Source of the DNA: Zancudomyces culisetae
Taxonomy: Eukaryota; Kickxellomycota; Harpellomycetes; Harpellales; Legeriomycetaceae
Length of the DNA: 32,547 nucleotides
Assembly (NCBI GenBank): GCA_001969505.1
Contig: LSSK01000006.1
Coordinates: forward strand, 1 to 32,547
Direction: 5' to 3'
Numbering within the stretch: the first letter of the stretch is position 1; each line of letters starts with the position of its first letter. A program made the translations under genes and the position numbers. The notes under the pieces are model-generated. The model ran no database searches. It saw only the letters and a program-made list of their open reading frames with translations, and was not told where the DNA came from. Below are positions 19,901 to 30,572 of the stretch, piece by piece.

Positions 19901-20154
19901 CTTCCAACCAACTCATCTATAGAGTAACTTTCTTCTTCAGTAGATTTTTTATACAAACTCATTCCCATGAGCCCCTTTTGTAAAGCTTCAATATTTTCCT
20001 TCGTTTTTTGCGAGTCATCTTTCTCCATTATTTTGGCAGCCTGTAAAAAGTCTGTACCAGATTCAGCTGTCTTTCCAAGCTCATAAAGTACTTGACCCCG
20101 CCTAATGAGCACCTCAGCCGTAGATTTGGAGGTTTTTAATGCTATTTTCCACAT
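16960..20154 (-). CDS. SHE4: UCS-domain myosin chaperone (She4/Cro1/UNC-45 type)
   Basis: 1064 residues from the ATG at 20152-20154. UCS proteins bind and fold myosin motor domains, often with Hsp90 through an N-terminal TPR, and support actin-based transport, endocytosis and cytokinesis. The N-terminus carries one TPR-like helix pair (EVLIRRGQVLYELGK, then DFLQAAKI). The rest is helical armadillo-like sequence. The family segment YRKPPISEEQANANRLQ, followed further on by DARCTKLGEMPKLIS, is clear at roughly residues 610-690 and is followed by LPKLRGVLVQCG. A low-complexity Lys/Asn/Ser insert (NNKNNSGDKRNSGKEKSDSK) sits within the UCS region. UNC-45 proteins normally have about three TPRs, so the N-terminus looks short. 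A 5' exon is possible: an ATG at 20324-20326 could read 20303-20326 and splice with donor at 20301-20302 to an acceptor ending at 20167. That join is speculative. Confidence 0.85.
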   Translation of the reverse strand: MWKIALKTSKSTAEVLIRRGQVLYELGKTAESGTDFLQAAKIMEKDDSQKTKENIEALQKGLMGMSLYKKSTEEESYSIDELVGSVKIYFETQIPNNKLVNEDCKSLDILRRRVFHGEHVSALQFIELVRTYVNFVEALAMNQDNSDKLLGRFKTLSSQFVEILTIQMRENGDKEMIAEVFNTFQKLWDRLSYEIPNEILELCCSQNNTLYSKALEKLFELGDLESKSILETKGYSTFFDKIFYFAMHSAELEQRSNVLRNAVLLAELNEGLAIKAFSNPQTLVNLNSEEYPQRDALKNNKKRSSIKLPAPLSQLLYVCGNFSEKDSRLGWLLLSRLINKEKEIPECMKIAKYAESAIMEWLQSTKQKDKARGYHALAGILSAQSSSILALLANSVSIVQDMFEEAEYDELETRLGLAILSDIAAGIEATRALISCHGTKFLRESIDSAKNGGGEVGVRLANISTTALAKLTGEAMFSGTSGTGVKSAAVPTVEEIKEKSELTPEKLIDILTNNIMKLDMNKPKETDFDVVESTAESLSYLSLQSNQKNIITESKLLAKLVEFVSNSNEKGAVGEKRAATRFAFVSIIRNLVYRKPPISEEQANANRLQKTAMKSQRKAAGIDVEKEEKQKDFDEKTFESQEAIDARCTKLGEMPKLISTVLSSANRNSSDSTIDVVVDIVFSLCCLPKLRGVLVQCGCVLVLTRNTLALSIGKPKNNKNNSGDKRNSGKEKSDSKKTADVDRDFKAAHALAKIAITIPPNLAFPESSSTPASSLIGPFLKLAEHNGFDQLCVFESLMALTNFVGFVDGQSYRSGGNGGGSLADVFSMYDGGKSLKIVDNLLYSSMKMVRRAAVELVCNLVANSEAAFMHFIEHSEDIPAFKSPESSDDNENEPFRAHKLHLLAALSDFEHTNDSLLVDTQVYDSNTILAASGALATLTAHPSAVRFLVCCHPTFLSILENLISSPCYVNANKKNGKNNSNIMLSIGFCHRGLVILMNLANFSSAGSNPDDNGQKLVVFPVKKLENFKSTLKKISSLTFGQREVDSQLSTSIKPLCNHILGLIC

Positions 20155-20326
20155 GTAACATATATCCTACTGTTATACTTGCTATTCTAATCCACACAAC
20201 AAATTCAACGCATTTCAGCAAAAATTTATATATAGAGGGAAAAGTCTATCATATATCAATTGTTTATTATTTTTTACCTTCGGTCAGCTCCCTGTACTTT
20301 ACTTGTAATTCGTCCACACTTGCCAT

Positions 20327-21025
20327 TCTCAGAAATCTTAGTTTGTCCTGCTTTTTAATACCAATAATGTCTTTTTTTGTGACGGAAGTGAAGGGAGCAA
20401 TATTCAAGTTGTATTCAGGTATACAAGTTTGCTTGTAGTGTTACTCGATAAAATAAAACACTGTAATTGCAGCTATAATAAAACCGAAAATCCAACTTTG
20501 GACTTGTGTAATATGCTGTATATGCTTGTTTGTTTAGCTGAGATTGTTGTTAAATAGCAAAAATAACAGTACTCGCACGAGAATATAATTAGCACTTTCG
20601 ATTATAAACACAAAATTAGTTTTTTTTCTAGAGTAACTGCTTTATATTCTGTTTACCTACTGACTAAATAAACACAAAAATTTTAAAAAAAAAAAAAAAA
20701 AAAAAATAACAGTACTAGACATTCATTGAGCTTTGAAGCTAAAGTAATCAAATACAGTCCACTGGAATTCCCCTGTCTCCAATACTATTGGCTAGGAAAA
20801 AACTGAGGTTTTCATTACTTTGCTTTTAGTTATTTTTCTAAATGGGCCAATAAAATCGCCGTAATTTTCAAATCGAATATAAAAAAATTTTTTTTTTCTT
20901 TTCAACACTTGTAAATATATTTTAAAGATTGAAATCAGGCACAGTTTAAAACAACACCTACTTCATCTAACTTTTCGATTGTAAAATAAGGTGGGTAAGC
21001 CGAGAATAATACATTGTTAACAAAA
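20327..21025. promoter_or_regulatory. Divergent promoter region between She4 and NOL10 genes
   Basis: About 700 bp separates the two divergent genes. It holds a perfect 13-bp palindrome CCAATACTATTGG (20779-20791), that is, two opposed CCAAT-type pentamers, and a third CCAAT at 20847-20851, about 175-250 bp upstream of the NOL10 start. CCAAT boxes are bound by the Hap2/3/5 (NF-Y) complex in fungi; use here is inference. A run of 22 A lies at 20685-20706. Confidence 0.4.
20685..20706 (+). repeat. Poly-A tract of 22 bases
   Basis: Uninterrupted run of 22 A in the divergent intergenic region. No reverse-transcribed element precedes it, so it is read as a simple homopolymer, possibly nucleosome-excluding. 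Confidence 0.9.
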
Positions 21026-22729
21026 ATGGTGTTACAAGTCTCGAATCCAAATAATGTCAAGATTTATACTGTTTCAGGGTCAAATGTTTCTAGAAAACTA
21101 CCCGAATGGCTGGCTCGTGCAAAGAAGAAGGCTCTGAAAAAGGATATAGATTGGCAGACGCGAATAGAGCTGATCCAGGACTTTGAATTTCCAGAAGCCT
21201 CAAATCGAATTAAAATCACACCCGATGGACAATACTGTATTGCTACAGGTGTTTATAAACCACAGATGCGAGTGTTTGACTTTTCACAAATGTCGCTGAA
21301 ATTTGAGAGACACACCGAGGCAGAAAATGTAAATTTTGAGATACTATCAGAAGATTGGACAAAGACAGTGCACTTACAGAACGATAGAAGTATCGAATTC
21401 CACTCAAGCGGAGGTCTGCATTATAAAACAAGGATTCCAAAATTCGGACGTGATCTGGCGTATCATTACCCTTCATGTGACCTGTTGGTAGTTGGAGCCT
21501 CTAAAGAAGTATACAGACTTAATTTGGAGCGCGGTCAGTTTTTAAATCCACTTTTAACATCAACAAAGGATGGGATCAATGTTGTATCAATCAACCCAGC
21601 ACATCAATTGTTTGCATTTGGAACAGATTCAGGCACAGTAGAATTCTGGGATCCCAGAACTAGGGGAAGGATAGGTTTGTTGACCCCAAGTGGCGAACAA
21701 AACTTTGAGGGTGTAGGAGAATCTGGATTGGAAATATCAGCTATTTCTTTTAAAAATGACGGGTTGGGTATGGCTTTAGGAACCTCTACAGGAAAAACAA
21801 TGCTGTTTGATTTGCGTCAAGCACACCCTCTTCTCGCAAAGGATCAAGGATATGGAACACCAATCAAGAAGATAGAGTGGGTGGAGCCAAATATGGCCAA
21901 TATGGGTGCGGCAGAGTCATCGTTTATTTTGAGTGCCGATGCAAAATCTATAAAGATCTGGGGAAGTGGAAATGGAAAATCATATGCAGCAATGGAACCA
22001 TCTAGCGACATTAACGATGTTTGTGTTAATAAAAACACGGGATTGATATTTGTTGCGGGGGAGGGAGTTGAGATGCATACATACTTTGTTCCATCTCTGG
22101 GCCCACCTCCAAAATGGGCCAGTTTCCTTGAAAATCTGACGGAAGAACTGGAGGAGAGCAAACAGGTCAACGTATACGAAGATTTCAAATTTGTTACCAA
22201 GAAGGATCTGGAGGCATTGGGTGTGGATCATCTGATAGGATCTTCAAATATTCTCAAACCATATATGCACGGTTTCTTTATGGACTTGAAATTGTACGAA
22301 CAAGCCAAGGCCATAGCAAATCCATTTGCATATGAGGAGTACAAGGCACAGAAGGTTCGGGAAAAGATTGAAAAACAAAGATCAGATCGTATTAGGGCAG
22401 ACCCATCATTACCTAAGGTTAACAAGAATCTTGCTTTGCGTTTGATTGAGCAGAGTGCTCGAGGTGCGGATTCAGATGACAAAAATGCTCCAACCAGACC
22501 ATCCAGAAGCGAGAAAACCGCCAAGGCTCGTGCTGAGCGTGCTTCTGGTTTGCTCAAGGATTCCAGATTTACGGGATTGTTTGACAACCCAGAGTTCGAA
22601 GTGGATGAAGAATCTAATGAGTATAGGTTATTGAAACCAACTGTTTCTGGAAATGCAGCATCTAAGAATCTTAAAAGGGCTTCAGTTGTTGACGACGATG
22701 ATTCAAGTGATGATGACAATTATTATTAG
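21026..22729 (+). CDS. ENP2: Nucleolar protein 10 / Enp2, SSU processome WD40 protein
   Basis: 567 residues from the ATG at 21026; the frame is open four codons further upstream, to a TTG, but that is not a credible start. Enp2/NOL10 is a WD40 protein of the small-subunit processome, needed for 18S rRNA maturation in the nucleolus. Near-invariant family segments: KIYTVSG, LPEWLARAKKKALKKD, RIELIQDFEFPEAS, DGQYCIATGVYKP, SLKFERH, YKTRIPKFGRDLAYHYPSCD, EVYRLNLERGQFLNPL, FWDPRTRGRIGLL, FLENLTEELEE, YEDFKFVTKKDLEALG, YMHGFFMDLKLY, NPFAYEEYK and LPKVNKNLALRL. The FDNPEFEVDEESNEYRLL block is followed by a short acidic tail (DDDDSSDDDNYY). Human NOL10 has 688 residues and yeast Enp2 about 700, so the basic coiled C-terminal extension is missing here. 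Intronless. Confidence 0.93.
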   Translation: MVLQVSNPNNVKIYTVSGSNVSRKLPEWLARAKKKALKKDIDWQTRIELIQDFEFPEASNRIKITPDGQYCIATGVYKPQMRVFDFSQMSLKFERHTEAENVNFEILSEDWTKTVHLQNDRSIEFHSSGGLHYKTRIPKFGRDLAYHYPSCDLLVVGASKEVYRLNLERGQFLNPLLTSTKDGINVVSINPAHQLFAFGTDSGTVEFWDPRTRGRIGLLTPSGEQNFEGVGESGLEISAISFKNDGLGMALGTSTGKTMLFDLRQAHPLLAKDQGYGTPIKKIEWVEPNMANMGAAESSFILSADAKSIKIWGSGNGKSYAAMEPSSDINDVCVNKNTGLIFVAGEGVEMHTYFVPSLGPPPKWASFLENLTEELEESKQVNVYEDFKFVTKKDLEALGVDHLIGSSNILKPYMHGFFMDLKLYEQAKAIANPFAYEEYKAQKVREKIEKQRSDRIRADPSLPKVNKNLALRLIEQSARGADSDDKNAPTRPSRSEKTAKARAERASGLLKDSRFTGLFDNPEFEVDEESNEYRLLKPTVSGNAASKNLKRASVVDDDDSSDDDNYY

Positions 22730-25534
22730 AACAGGGGTAGGTGAGGGGATGTTCATTGAGTTTTGTTTTTTATTATTTATTTTTTTTCTGTTTTCATAGC
22801 ACAGATAAACTTTATTATTTGTTTTCCTTTCACCAGTATATGTTGTATGATTCCAACAGGCTGTAATAGATTGTATATATTCGTGAAAAATGTTTCTCTG
22901 CGCAGACAAATTATACAACACAGATACAGGTTTTATAGTGGGGTCTTCTCTGAATAAACCCATTAGCAACCGCAACGAAATATGGTTGGGCTCACAAAAG
23001 TACTTACTGGCCATGACTTGACTTTTGTGTTTTGATGAATCTTGCTTGTCATTTTTGCGCTTATTGGAATATAAACATTGATAGATGAAACAACTATAAA
23101 ACAAGTTATGTTGGGGGAGGATTTAATATATGAAGCCAGATTTGGAAAGTACTTATCCTAGCTTTATTGGTGTAAACTTTGGGAAGTAAAGTTTTTGCAT
23201 TAATAAAAGCCGATAAATTCATCTAGCAAATTAATGTTTATAAAAGCCGAGTAAACGATGTTGGTGTTGATATTGGATTTTGACTTTGACCCTGTTTAAG
23301 CCAATTAAATTTGGTGTAATGTAGGATAAAGAAAGCATATCAAGAATCGAGTTTTGCGTTATATAATCGCCTTGGATTTGGGGAGTGGATCGAATCAAAA
23401 TAAGGAGATGGAGAGATGGGGAGATGAGAATGTAGGTTGGAAGAAAAAAATGAGAATGAGTGGAGATACAGCGAAATTGTGATAACTTTTGTTTAGCTTT
23501 GGTGTTCTCGTTTTTCCAGGTAGTTTTTACATATCCTTGCTACAATACTATTCAAAAAAATGTAAATAGCAAAGAAATTGTAGCAAGTCAAGTCGAGATG
23601 AGGCAAGACAAGACAATACAAGACAACAGACTGTCTTTAGTAATTATTGCATCAATCAATACATTGTTGTATTTTATAAGGATACTAGGGTAGCTCAGTG
23701 ATTTCGGGGCTGTATGGTGTTTAAAATAAACTCAGTTATGTAAAGAGCGATATGTGTTAAGAGGAAAAAAAATACATGTTTATGAACCTCCATTGCACGC
23801 TACCAAATAATCAAAAGTAACAGCAAAGAAGGGTCAAGCCATTAATTGTTGGGTTCAATTGTTTTTACTTTTATTAGGGAACAAATAATGGATAAGGGAG
23901 GGGAGACTGCAAGATATAGTTGATTATACAATTATAGAATAATAAAACTAGACAATTACCCAACAATAGCTGGATAATTCAATTTGAAAAAGCGATGGAA
24001 AACTTTTCAAAACAATTACTAAATCCCTGTTCTGCAATTGGAATTGTTGTTTCTCTAGAATAATACCACCATAATTTATTACCAAAAAAGAGTAAAATTA
24101 AACACAAGTACATAAGTTTTTAGAAGATAAATGAGCAGGAGAAAAGTGCAAGACATTTCATTTGGAAAGAGGATTGGCTACCCGGGTTTGTAATACATCG
24201 AAAATTAGGTTTTGTGAAGGAGGCTTTGTTTTCTTTGTTTCTTTCAGCTGATCAATAGTAAAACCCACCCGCAAGTATACTTTTTTTTACTTGTTTTTAT
24301 TATTATATGCAATTACTAATATTTATCTTGCTAATCTTGACAATGGGAGTGGAGGGGGAAATACAATTAAATCAAAACTAAAATTTTTTTTCTGTAATGT
24401 AAAATAAAACGCAGTAAATACACATACTCTCCAAAGTGGTACAATAACAAATACACTATAAAAAAATAAAGAAAAAAATCTCAGGCTAGGGATCTTTAAA
24501 CAGAAAGAAAATAAAGGCGGGGAAGAATAAAAAGAAAAGGCTACGGGACTCAACTTTTCGAAATATGATTGTTTGTTAACTTTAGGGATGTTGTCCTTGA
24601 TAAATATAGCAGTTACAAATGAGAGTGAGCCCAGTGCTGATAAACATAACACTAAATAACGAGTACTAGCATATTGAAATCGAAAGAAACGATCCTTAAG
24701 GCGATATAAAAATATACAGAAATTAAAAACAAACGAGGTAAAGTGAATTTAACTACATTTAACTTTCATTAGAACAGAAACAAGTATGCCGATAATACCA
24801 AGGAGGCTGGTTTTGATTATAGCCTTTTAAATAAGTGGGAGGTAGGAGAACTGTGAAATGAGTCACGCAATACTAATGGGTATCATTAGAAACCATATAT
24901 TTACCAAAATAAAGAGAAAAAAAAAGTGTACTTTTGAGTGTTGTTTCGATGTTGGATATACAATTTATAACCTACTCGTTTGTAATTTATGGAGGAATGA
25001 TATTTAAATATTTAAAAGAAATTGCATTGCAAATACAAAAAAGGAGATTTTTGGTTAATTTAAGTTTGAACCAATAAATTGAAATTTGGGTGAACTTTTG
25101 GGCATTATCAAGCGATGAATGATATAAAATTATAGACCAAAAGTTGAGCATAGTACATATAACTGAATGTGAATAAGGGGGAGTATATTGACTGAGATTA
25201 TAAAAATATATACTTTACAAAATTTTATACAAACAGTCTTTCACGAGGAACATTTTTAATTATTGATAATTATTGGTATTTCAAAACACTTGACTTTGCT
25301 TAAATCAACAGTTTTCTAATCGATATGTGTAAGATATATGTTCCGAAAACTTGCACAATCTTTTTGTTTAAAAAAAAGTGCAAGAAAGATGTAAAGGTGG
25401 AATTACTTTTAAGCTTATTAATTTAATACGATAATGGAAAAAACACAAAAAACACTCATTCATTTTATCAAAGCATTTAACTAATATTAAAGATATTTAA
25501 TGCAAATTTTAAATAGGAGGGTACCCAAATAAAG
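22730..25534. other. Intergenic, 2.8 kb, one doubtful spliced ORF
   Basis: AT-rich and mostly featureless. A minus-strand frame at 22703-23104 with splice-like signals is discussed in the findings. Purine-rich simple sequence lies at about 23397-23470 and a CAAGA-type short repeat at about 23585-23628. No RNA gene recognised. Confidence 0.45.
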
Positions 25535-28500
25535 ATGAGCTTCCTAAATTCATGGAAAAATCTAACAAAGAAGAACAAAAAGAGTTCAGAAAAGGATAAA
25601 TCCAAACGATGGGAAATGGATAATACCTTTCAAGACGGACGAACTTCGAAATATTATGAACTTGAAGCAGAAGCGAAGCCAAAAACAGAAAAGGTAGATT
25701 TTTAAATTACATTTTAGTTTCGCATAACAGAATAAAGATACAACATGTCTTTAGATCAGATTTTATTGATTAAGCGCTATATAAAATATCACACCCCCTT
25801 TTTTTGGAATGTAAAAAGCGAGAAAAAGAGTGATAATGGAAATATAGACTGATTTTAGCAATTTAAATGAAATAGATTAAAGTGTCATGTATATGCTGTG
25901 GAAAGTAAGATATTTGGTGAAGCCTATATTTGAACGAGGATTGTGTAGTTTTAATTTAGCTTTTATTTTGGTTTTTTTTTCCCCAAAAACTAAAATAACG
26001 CATAACTGTTGATATAGAGTCAGAAAAGTATCTAGAGGGGAAAAGGCGTTTGAATGTACTATATGCAATACCTTCACAAGGATTTACGATAATCGCGGAA
26101 AACGACACGAAGGCAGTCTAGTTGAGAATGAAGGTAATTTTAATTCAGGTGTTTAATTAAAAGATATAGAAGGGTAGCAATAATAGAGATTTTATGAATG
26201 GAATAGCTCAAAAAAAGCCAGTGTTGACGCTATCACGATTGAAAGCAGGAGTGAAGGCATGTAAGAGGCAAGGCGAAAAAATAGAATTACTGGAGACAAT
26301 GATACGAGAATCTTTTGCAGATAGCACAGTATTAAGCGAGTCGTTTTTGAATGGAAAGACACTGGAAGAAAAAGAACCGGGAATAGACTGGGAGCAAGTG
26401 AAGGAGAGCTACAGACTGATACTGGGGTTACCTCCACGGATAGGAAAGGCCATGCTTGAGGGAACAGAGCTAGCATTAATAGATCCAGGGATTCCTTTGA
26501 GAAAACGCAAAGATTTGCGATTTTTGCTTATAATTTTAGAAAATCCATATTTAAAGTACATGGGTACCAACAAAAAGGCATATAGAATTTTTCAGAGGCT
26601 TACGGGAATTATAGTTAATTTACCAGAAAAGCTGTATAACACTATAATGCTGTGGATGTCAGAACGAAAGACACTGTGTTTGGAAAATATGGTGAAAACA
26701 ACAAAGCAATATATAGATATTCTTGTAAAAATACAGACAGGGGCACAGTGGGGGAATGAAGGTATCCAAGAAAAAATACCATTGAATCACGGCAAAGCAA
26801 AAGTAGGCGCTAAACCACAAAGGAGGACAATGGTTAATAATGATAGTGGTTCAAGCAATTCAAACTTATCCAAACTCATCGACAGGAGTAAAAAAGTCGA
26901 AAAAAAACAAAGGGAGATTATAGAAACAGGACCTCAAAGAAGTGGAAGTAGTACCAGTTTGAAGTTCAAAGACGTTGGTATCGAAATGAAAGGGAATGAT
27001 AAAGCAACTTTGAATGGGTTAAGCGAAAATAATGAAAAGATCTCGTCTGTGTCAGGTTCAAAGCAGGTTCAGATTAAAAAAGAGGGAAAAAATTCTAATA
27101 ATGGTACAAAAAAACTGGGAAAAGACGCAGAAAAAGCAATAATGTATTCTATGGACAGAGGTATTTCAATTGAGACACCCAGTGAACAAGGTATGGGAAG
27201 AACGAAGAGAGAGGAAAGCGGAGAGGAAAAAGATACGGAAAAGGGAAAGGAACCCAAAGGTGAAAGCAAAAGCAAAATCAAAAATAAAAGCAAAAACAAA
27301 AACTTACACGATGTCAAAGAGGATTATAGTGATGTCTTTGGAGAGTTTTTGGATAGCGAGAATAAAAAAATTTTCGATAATCCAATTTCACTAAATTTAC
27401 AAGATTCGTCTCTTGGAAAAAGCAACGAAGAGGATAATAGCATAGAAATTGGAACGGATTTAAAGAAGAATCCGACAAGAACCCGAGGCATTTCAACACC
27501 AAACCGATGTCTCGGAGAGGGAAAAGAGCCAGAAATAGATTTTGAGGAGTGGCTGAGAATGAAAGGAGAAAGCTCGACATCGTTCTCCAGCAGAAATTCC
27601 AAGTCGAAGATCGTCAATCAAAATATGGGAACAACGTATGAACACAGTTCTGAGTATTCAAGCCAGCATCCAGATTCTGTTTCATTATCTGACATTGGAC
27701 TTTTGTCGGTTTCCAATAAACCTAAAAAGAAATTTGAGCATGACGAAAATGTTTTTAACATTAAAATGATGAACGACTTGTCATTTGGCAGCATTGATTC
27801 ACAAATCACAAAGAGCTTTAACAATACCCGGCCAGTGTATAGACCGGGTAAAGTTTCTGACCATACAACACACCAACAGGGAAACCCAATAGCAATCAAC
27901 CAAAGGCAAGATAAATTATCTGCTCCTTATAACGACCTAAAAACTATTTCGCGGTCGTTTTCAAAGCCAGAACAGATAAATATGACATGTTTAACGCCAG
28001 TCTCTCCTTCAACAGCTGGTTCTAACGATGGAATGGTTAAACAACCAGTTTCCAGCAGGACTAATGGTACCCCCGATAATAATGGTAAAAACATTACGGG
28101 TCATAAAAATCGAAATTCGTTGTGTGGGTTTACTGAAACTGAAAAACTACGAAGAAGCAATTTTTTGAACACCGATACTGAATTTGCACTTGATTTTTCT
28201 AAACCAAAAAAAAGTCAACCAAACTTACATAATCAACACAATCGGATTCCACTGCATACAAGAAATGGAATTAGGAACAGAGATACAATATTTCAAAACG
28301 AAAATCGGACCACTTTTATGCGAACAAACCAACACCAAGGTATCAGAAAAAACAGCGCTATTCTTGGAAGTAATACGCCGATTTCGACTGGAGGCGGTAG
28401 TGGAGGATTGTCTTTTACCGACTATGTGGTTGGAGACGATGGAATATTTTACCCAAAGACATACTCCAAGCTGTTTCATGGTGATTGTTGGGCTCTAACT

Positions 28501-30072
28501 GCTGCATCAAAGGCTATGGAGCTGTTTTATCTTTCAAACTCTTTGCGCTCTTCGAAAAGGAGACTTCCCGAAAATCTATTTTTGAGTAATGAGCTTGTTA
28601 AATTAGACCTAACCACCGATTTTTTGGCACTTCAACGTGCTCAACAAAAGAAACACTCTGGATTTTCTATCTGCCAATATCCATTTTTAATCAGCTTATC
28701 ATCCAAAGTCAAAATATTAAATGACGACACCGCCAGACAAATGAAACTTCATGTCAAGGACGCACTAATTGATGCCATATTTATGAATCCGCGGCCTGTA
28801 ACCAACTTTTATGAAGCAGACTCTCCATCAAATAGTTCTGATCATTTATACGGCCACGCAAAGACGTTGAGGTTAATGTTGAATGTTCGTCGATCTTGTT
28901 TAGCTGATGATTCTCTGCGCCAGCTTTCTACTTTGGAAGCTGACCTTAAAAAGCCACTCAAAATTAACTTTGTTGGTGAAGATGGCGTAGATGCTGGTGG
29001 GCTAACCAAGGAATGGTTCATGTTACTGGTGCGTGAGCTGACCAATCCTCTCAACGCAATGTTTTTTGTTCAGCCAGACTCGCCACAATCGGCTCTCTGG
29101 TTCAATCCTGCATCACTAGAAAGCAGCGACCAGTACTTTTTGTTTGGCGTTGTTGTCGGCCTTGCCATCTACAATGGCTCTGTTTTGGATTTATCCTTTC
29201 CTCGTGCTGTTTACAAAAAACTCTTGGATCTAAATACATACGATTTACATTCTATTTTATCCAGAAACCCCGTCGCGCCTCCCCCTCGCAAGCACCTTCG
29301 TGTCGGCTACTCGTCTTTATACAAACTTTCCTCTGCTCTTTCCTTGGTTTCTTCATTTACGCGTGCTCGTTTACAGCTCTCAGAAATGCTTGATGATCTT
29401 GCTGAATTCAATCCTGGGCTTGTCAGAGGCTTTCGTGCTCTTCTTGCCTACCCAAACGACGATGTCCAAGACGTATTTTGTCTGACCTTCGAAGCATCGT
29501 ACGATGCCTTTGGTGATCCTGTTTGTGTTCCCCTCGTTGAAAACGGTCATCAAATCCTTGTTACCAGAGAAAACCGCTACGAATACGTTCAGCGATACTG
29601 CCATTGGTGGCTCGACACTGCCATCGCAAGACAGTTTGAGCCCTTCCGCCGCGGGTTTTACCTTGTTTGTGGAGGCCCTGCTCTGTGCCTCTTTCTTGCT
29701 TCTGAACTTGAACTTCTTGTCAGAGGCTCTGAAGCCCCCATTTCTGTTTCTGACCTTAAGTCCATAGCCGAATACACTTCAATTTCTGAATCAGATCCTT
29801 TAATTGCTAATTTATGGTCTATTGTAGAAGAACTTGATCCAAACCTGCGAAGACAATTTTTTGCTTTTATCACTGGAAACAACCGCATGCCTTCTTCCGC
29901 CCATCCCCGCATCAAACTCAAAATTGTCCTTCTAGGAGACGACGAAACTAGGCTACCCATAGCTAGGACGTGCTTCAATCAATTAGGAATTTACAGTTAT
30001 TCCACTATTGAATTGTTCAGGGATAAGCTGCTTACTGCGATTTGCAATAGCTCTGGCTTTGCGTTGAAATAA
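25535..30072 (+). CDS. HUL4: HECT E3 ubiquitin ligase, Hul4-like, 4 exons
   Basis: Phase-consistent exons 25535-25693, 25876-25904 (29-nt microexon), 26018-26133 and 26189-30072 give 1395 residues. The N-terminus (MSFLNSWKNL, then TSKYYELE) leads into a CX2C-X14-CX2C zinc ribbon with Cys58, 61, 76 and 79, as in fungal Hul4 proteins. Residues about 104-240 hold a conserved helical block (LRKRKDLRFLLIILENP). Residues about 270-870 are disordered, Lys/Ser/Asn-rich. The Hul4-type pre-HECT segment FSICQYPFLISLSSKVKIL follows, then the HECT domain from about residue 990: DAGGLTKEWF, FLFGVVVGLAIYN and FITGNNRMPSSAHP, with active-site Cys1363 in ARTCFNQL (codon 29971-29973) and a C-terminal GFALK. 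The ligase takes ubiquitin from an E2 as a thioester; substrates are unknown. The last intron (26134-26188) is only 55 bp, with a weak acceptor chosen by phase. Confidence 0.85.
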
Positions 30073-30572
30073 TATGTTTTTCACTATCCCATTTTTTCCT
30101 GCTTTTTTTGCTATTTACATTTATTTATATTAATATTGATATTGATACTTACATTGATTTTTTAATCATTTATCGCAATAGCTGGCATACCTCTCAATTC
30201 TTTTTATATATATTGATGTTGTTATAATCGATACTTTCTTTTACGTTATTACTTCTCATCTCCCCATCTCAATCAACTTTTATGGATCTCCTTAGTAAAC
30301 TAGTATTAAATTTTGTTTTTATCACCTACATGTTATATATCTTGATCAGCTATCTAATGAATAATACACTTAATATAAAACATGTACTTTTTATTGAAAA
30401 TTCTATCAAGTAAAGAAATAACAGCCCAAAAATCACTTTAACTACAATAAATTATAACAAGGAAAACAGAAACAGAAACGGTGTGAAAACTATACAATCA
30501 ACACATTTCCCCCAAAGTTAGCTTTAGCAAGAAAAAAAAATAAAAATCCACTTTCACAAATCAGTCGCAAAA
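30073..30572. other. Intergenic between convergent Hul4 and RRM genes
   Basis: AT-rich spacer between two stop codons, likely holding both 3' UTRs. No gene seen. Confidence 0.6.

Noticed and set aside
20685-20706. Poly-A tract as the tail of a retrotransposed element
   Set aside because: No reverse transcriptase, SINE-like body or flanking target-site duplication was seen upstream.
23691-23760. GGTAGCTCAGTG, like the D-arm start of a tRNA
   Set aside because: No matching acceptor stem, anticodon arm or GGTTCGA-type T-arm at the right distance.
24323-24652. A 109-codon minus-strand ORF
   Set aside because: Phe/Ser/Leu-rich composition of AT-rich non-coding sequence, no motif, and no supporting context.
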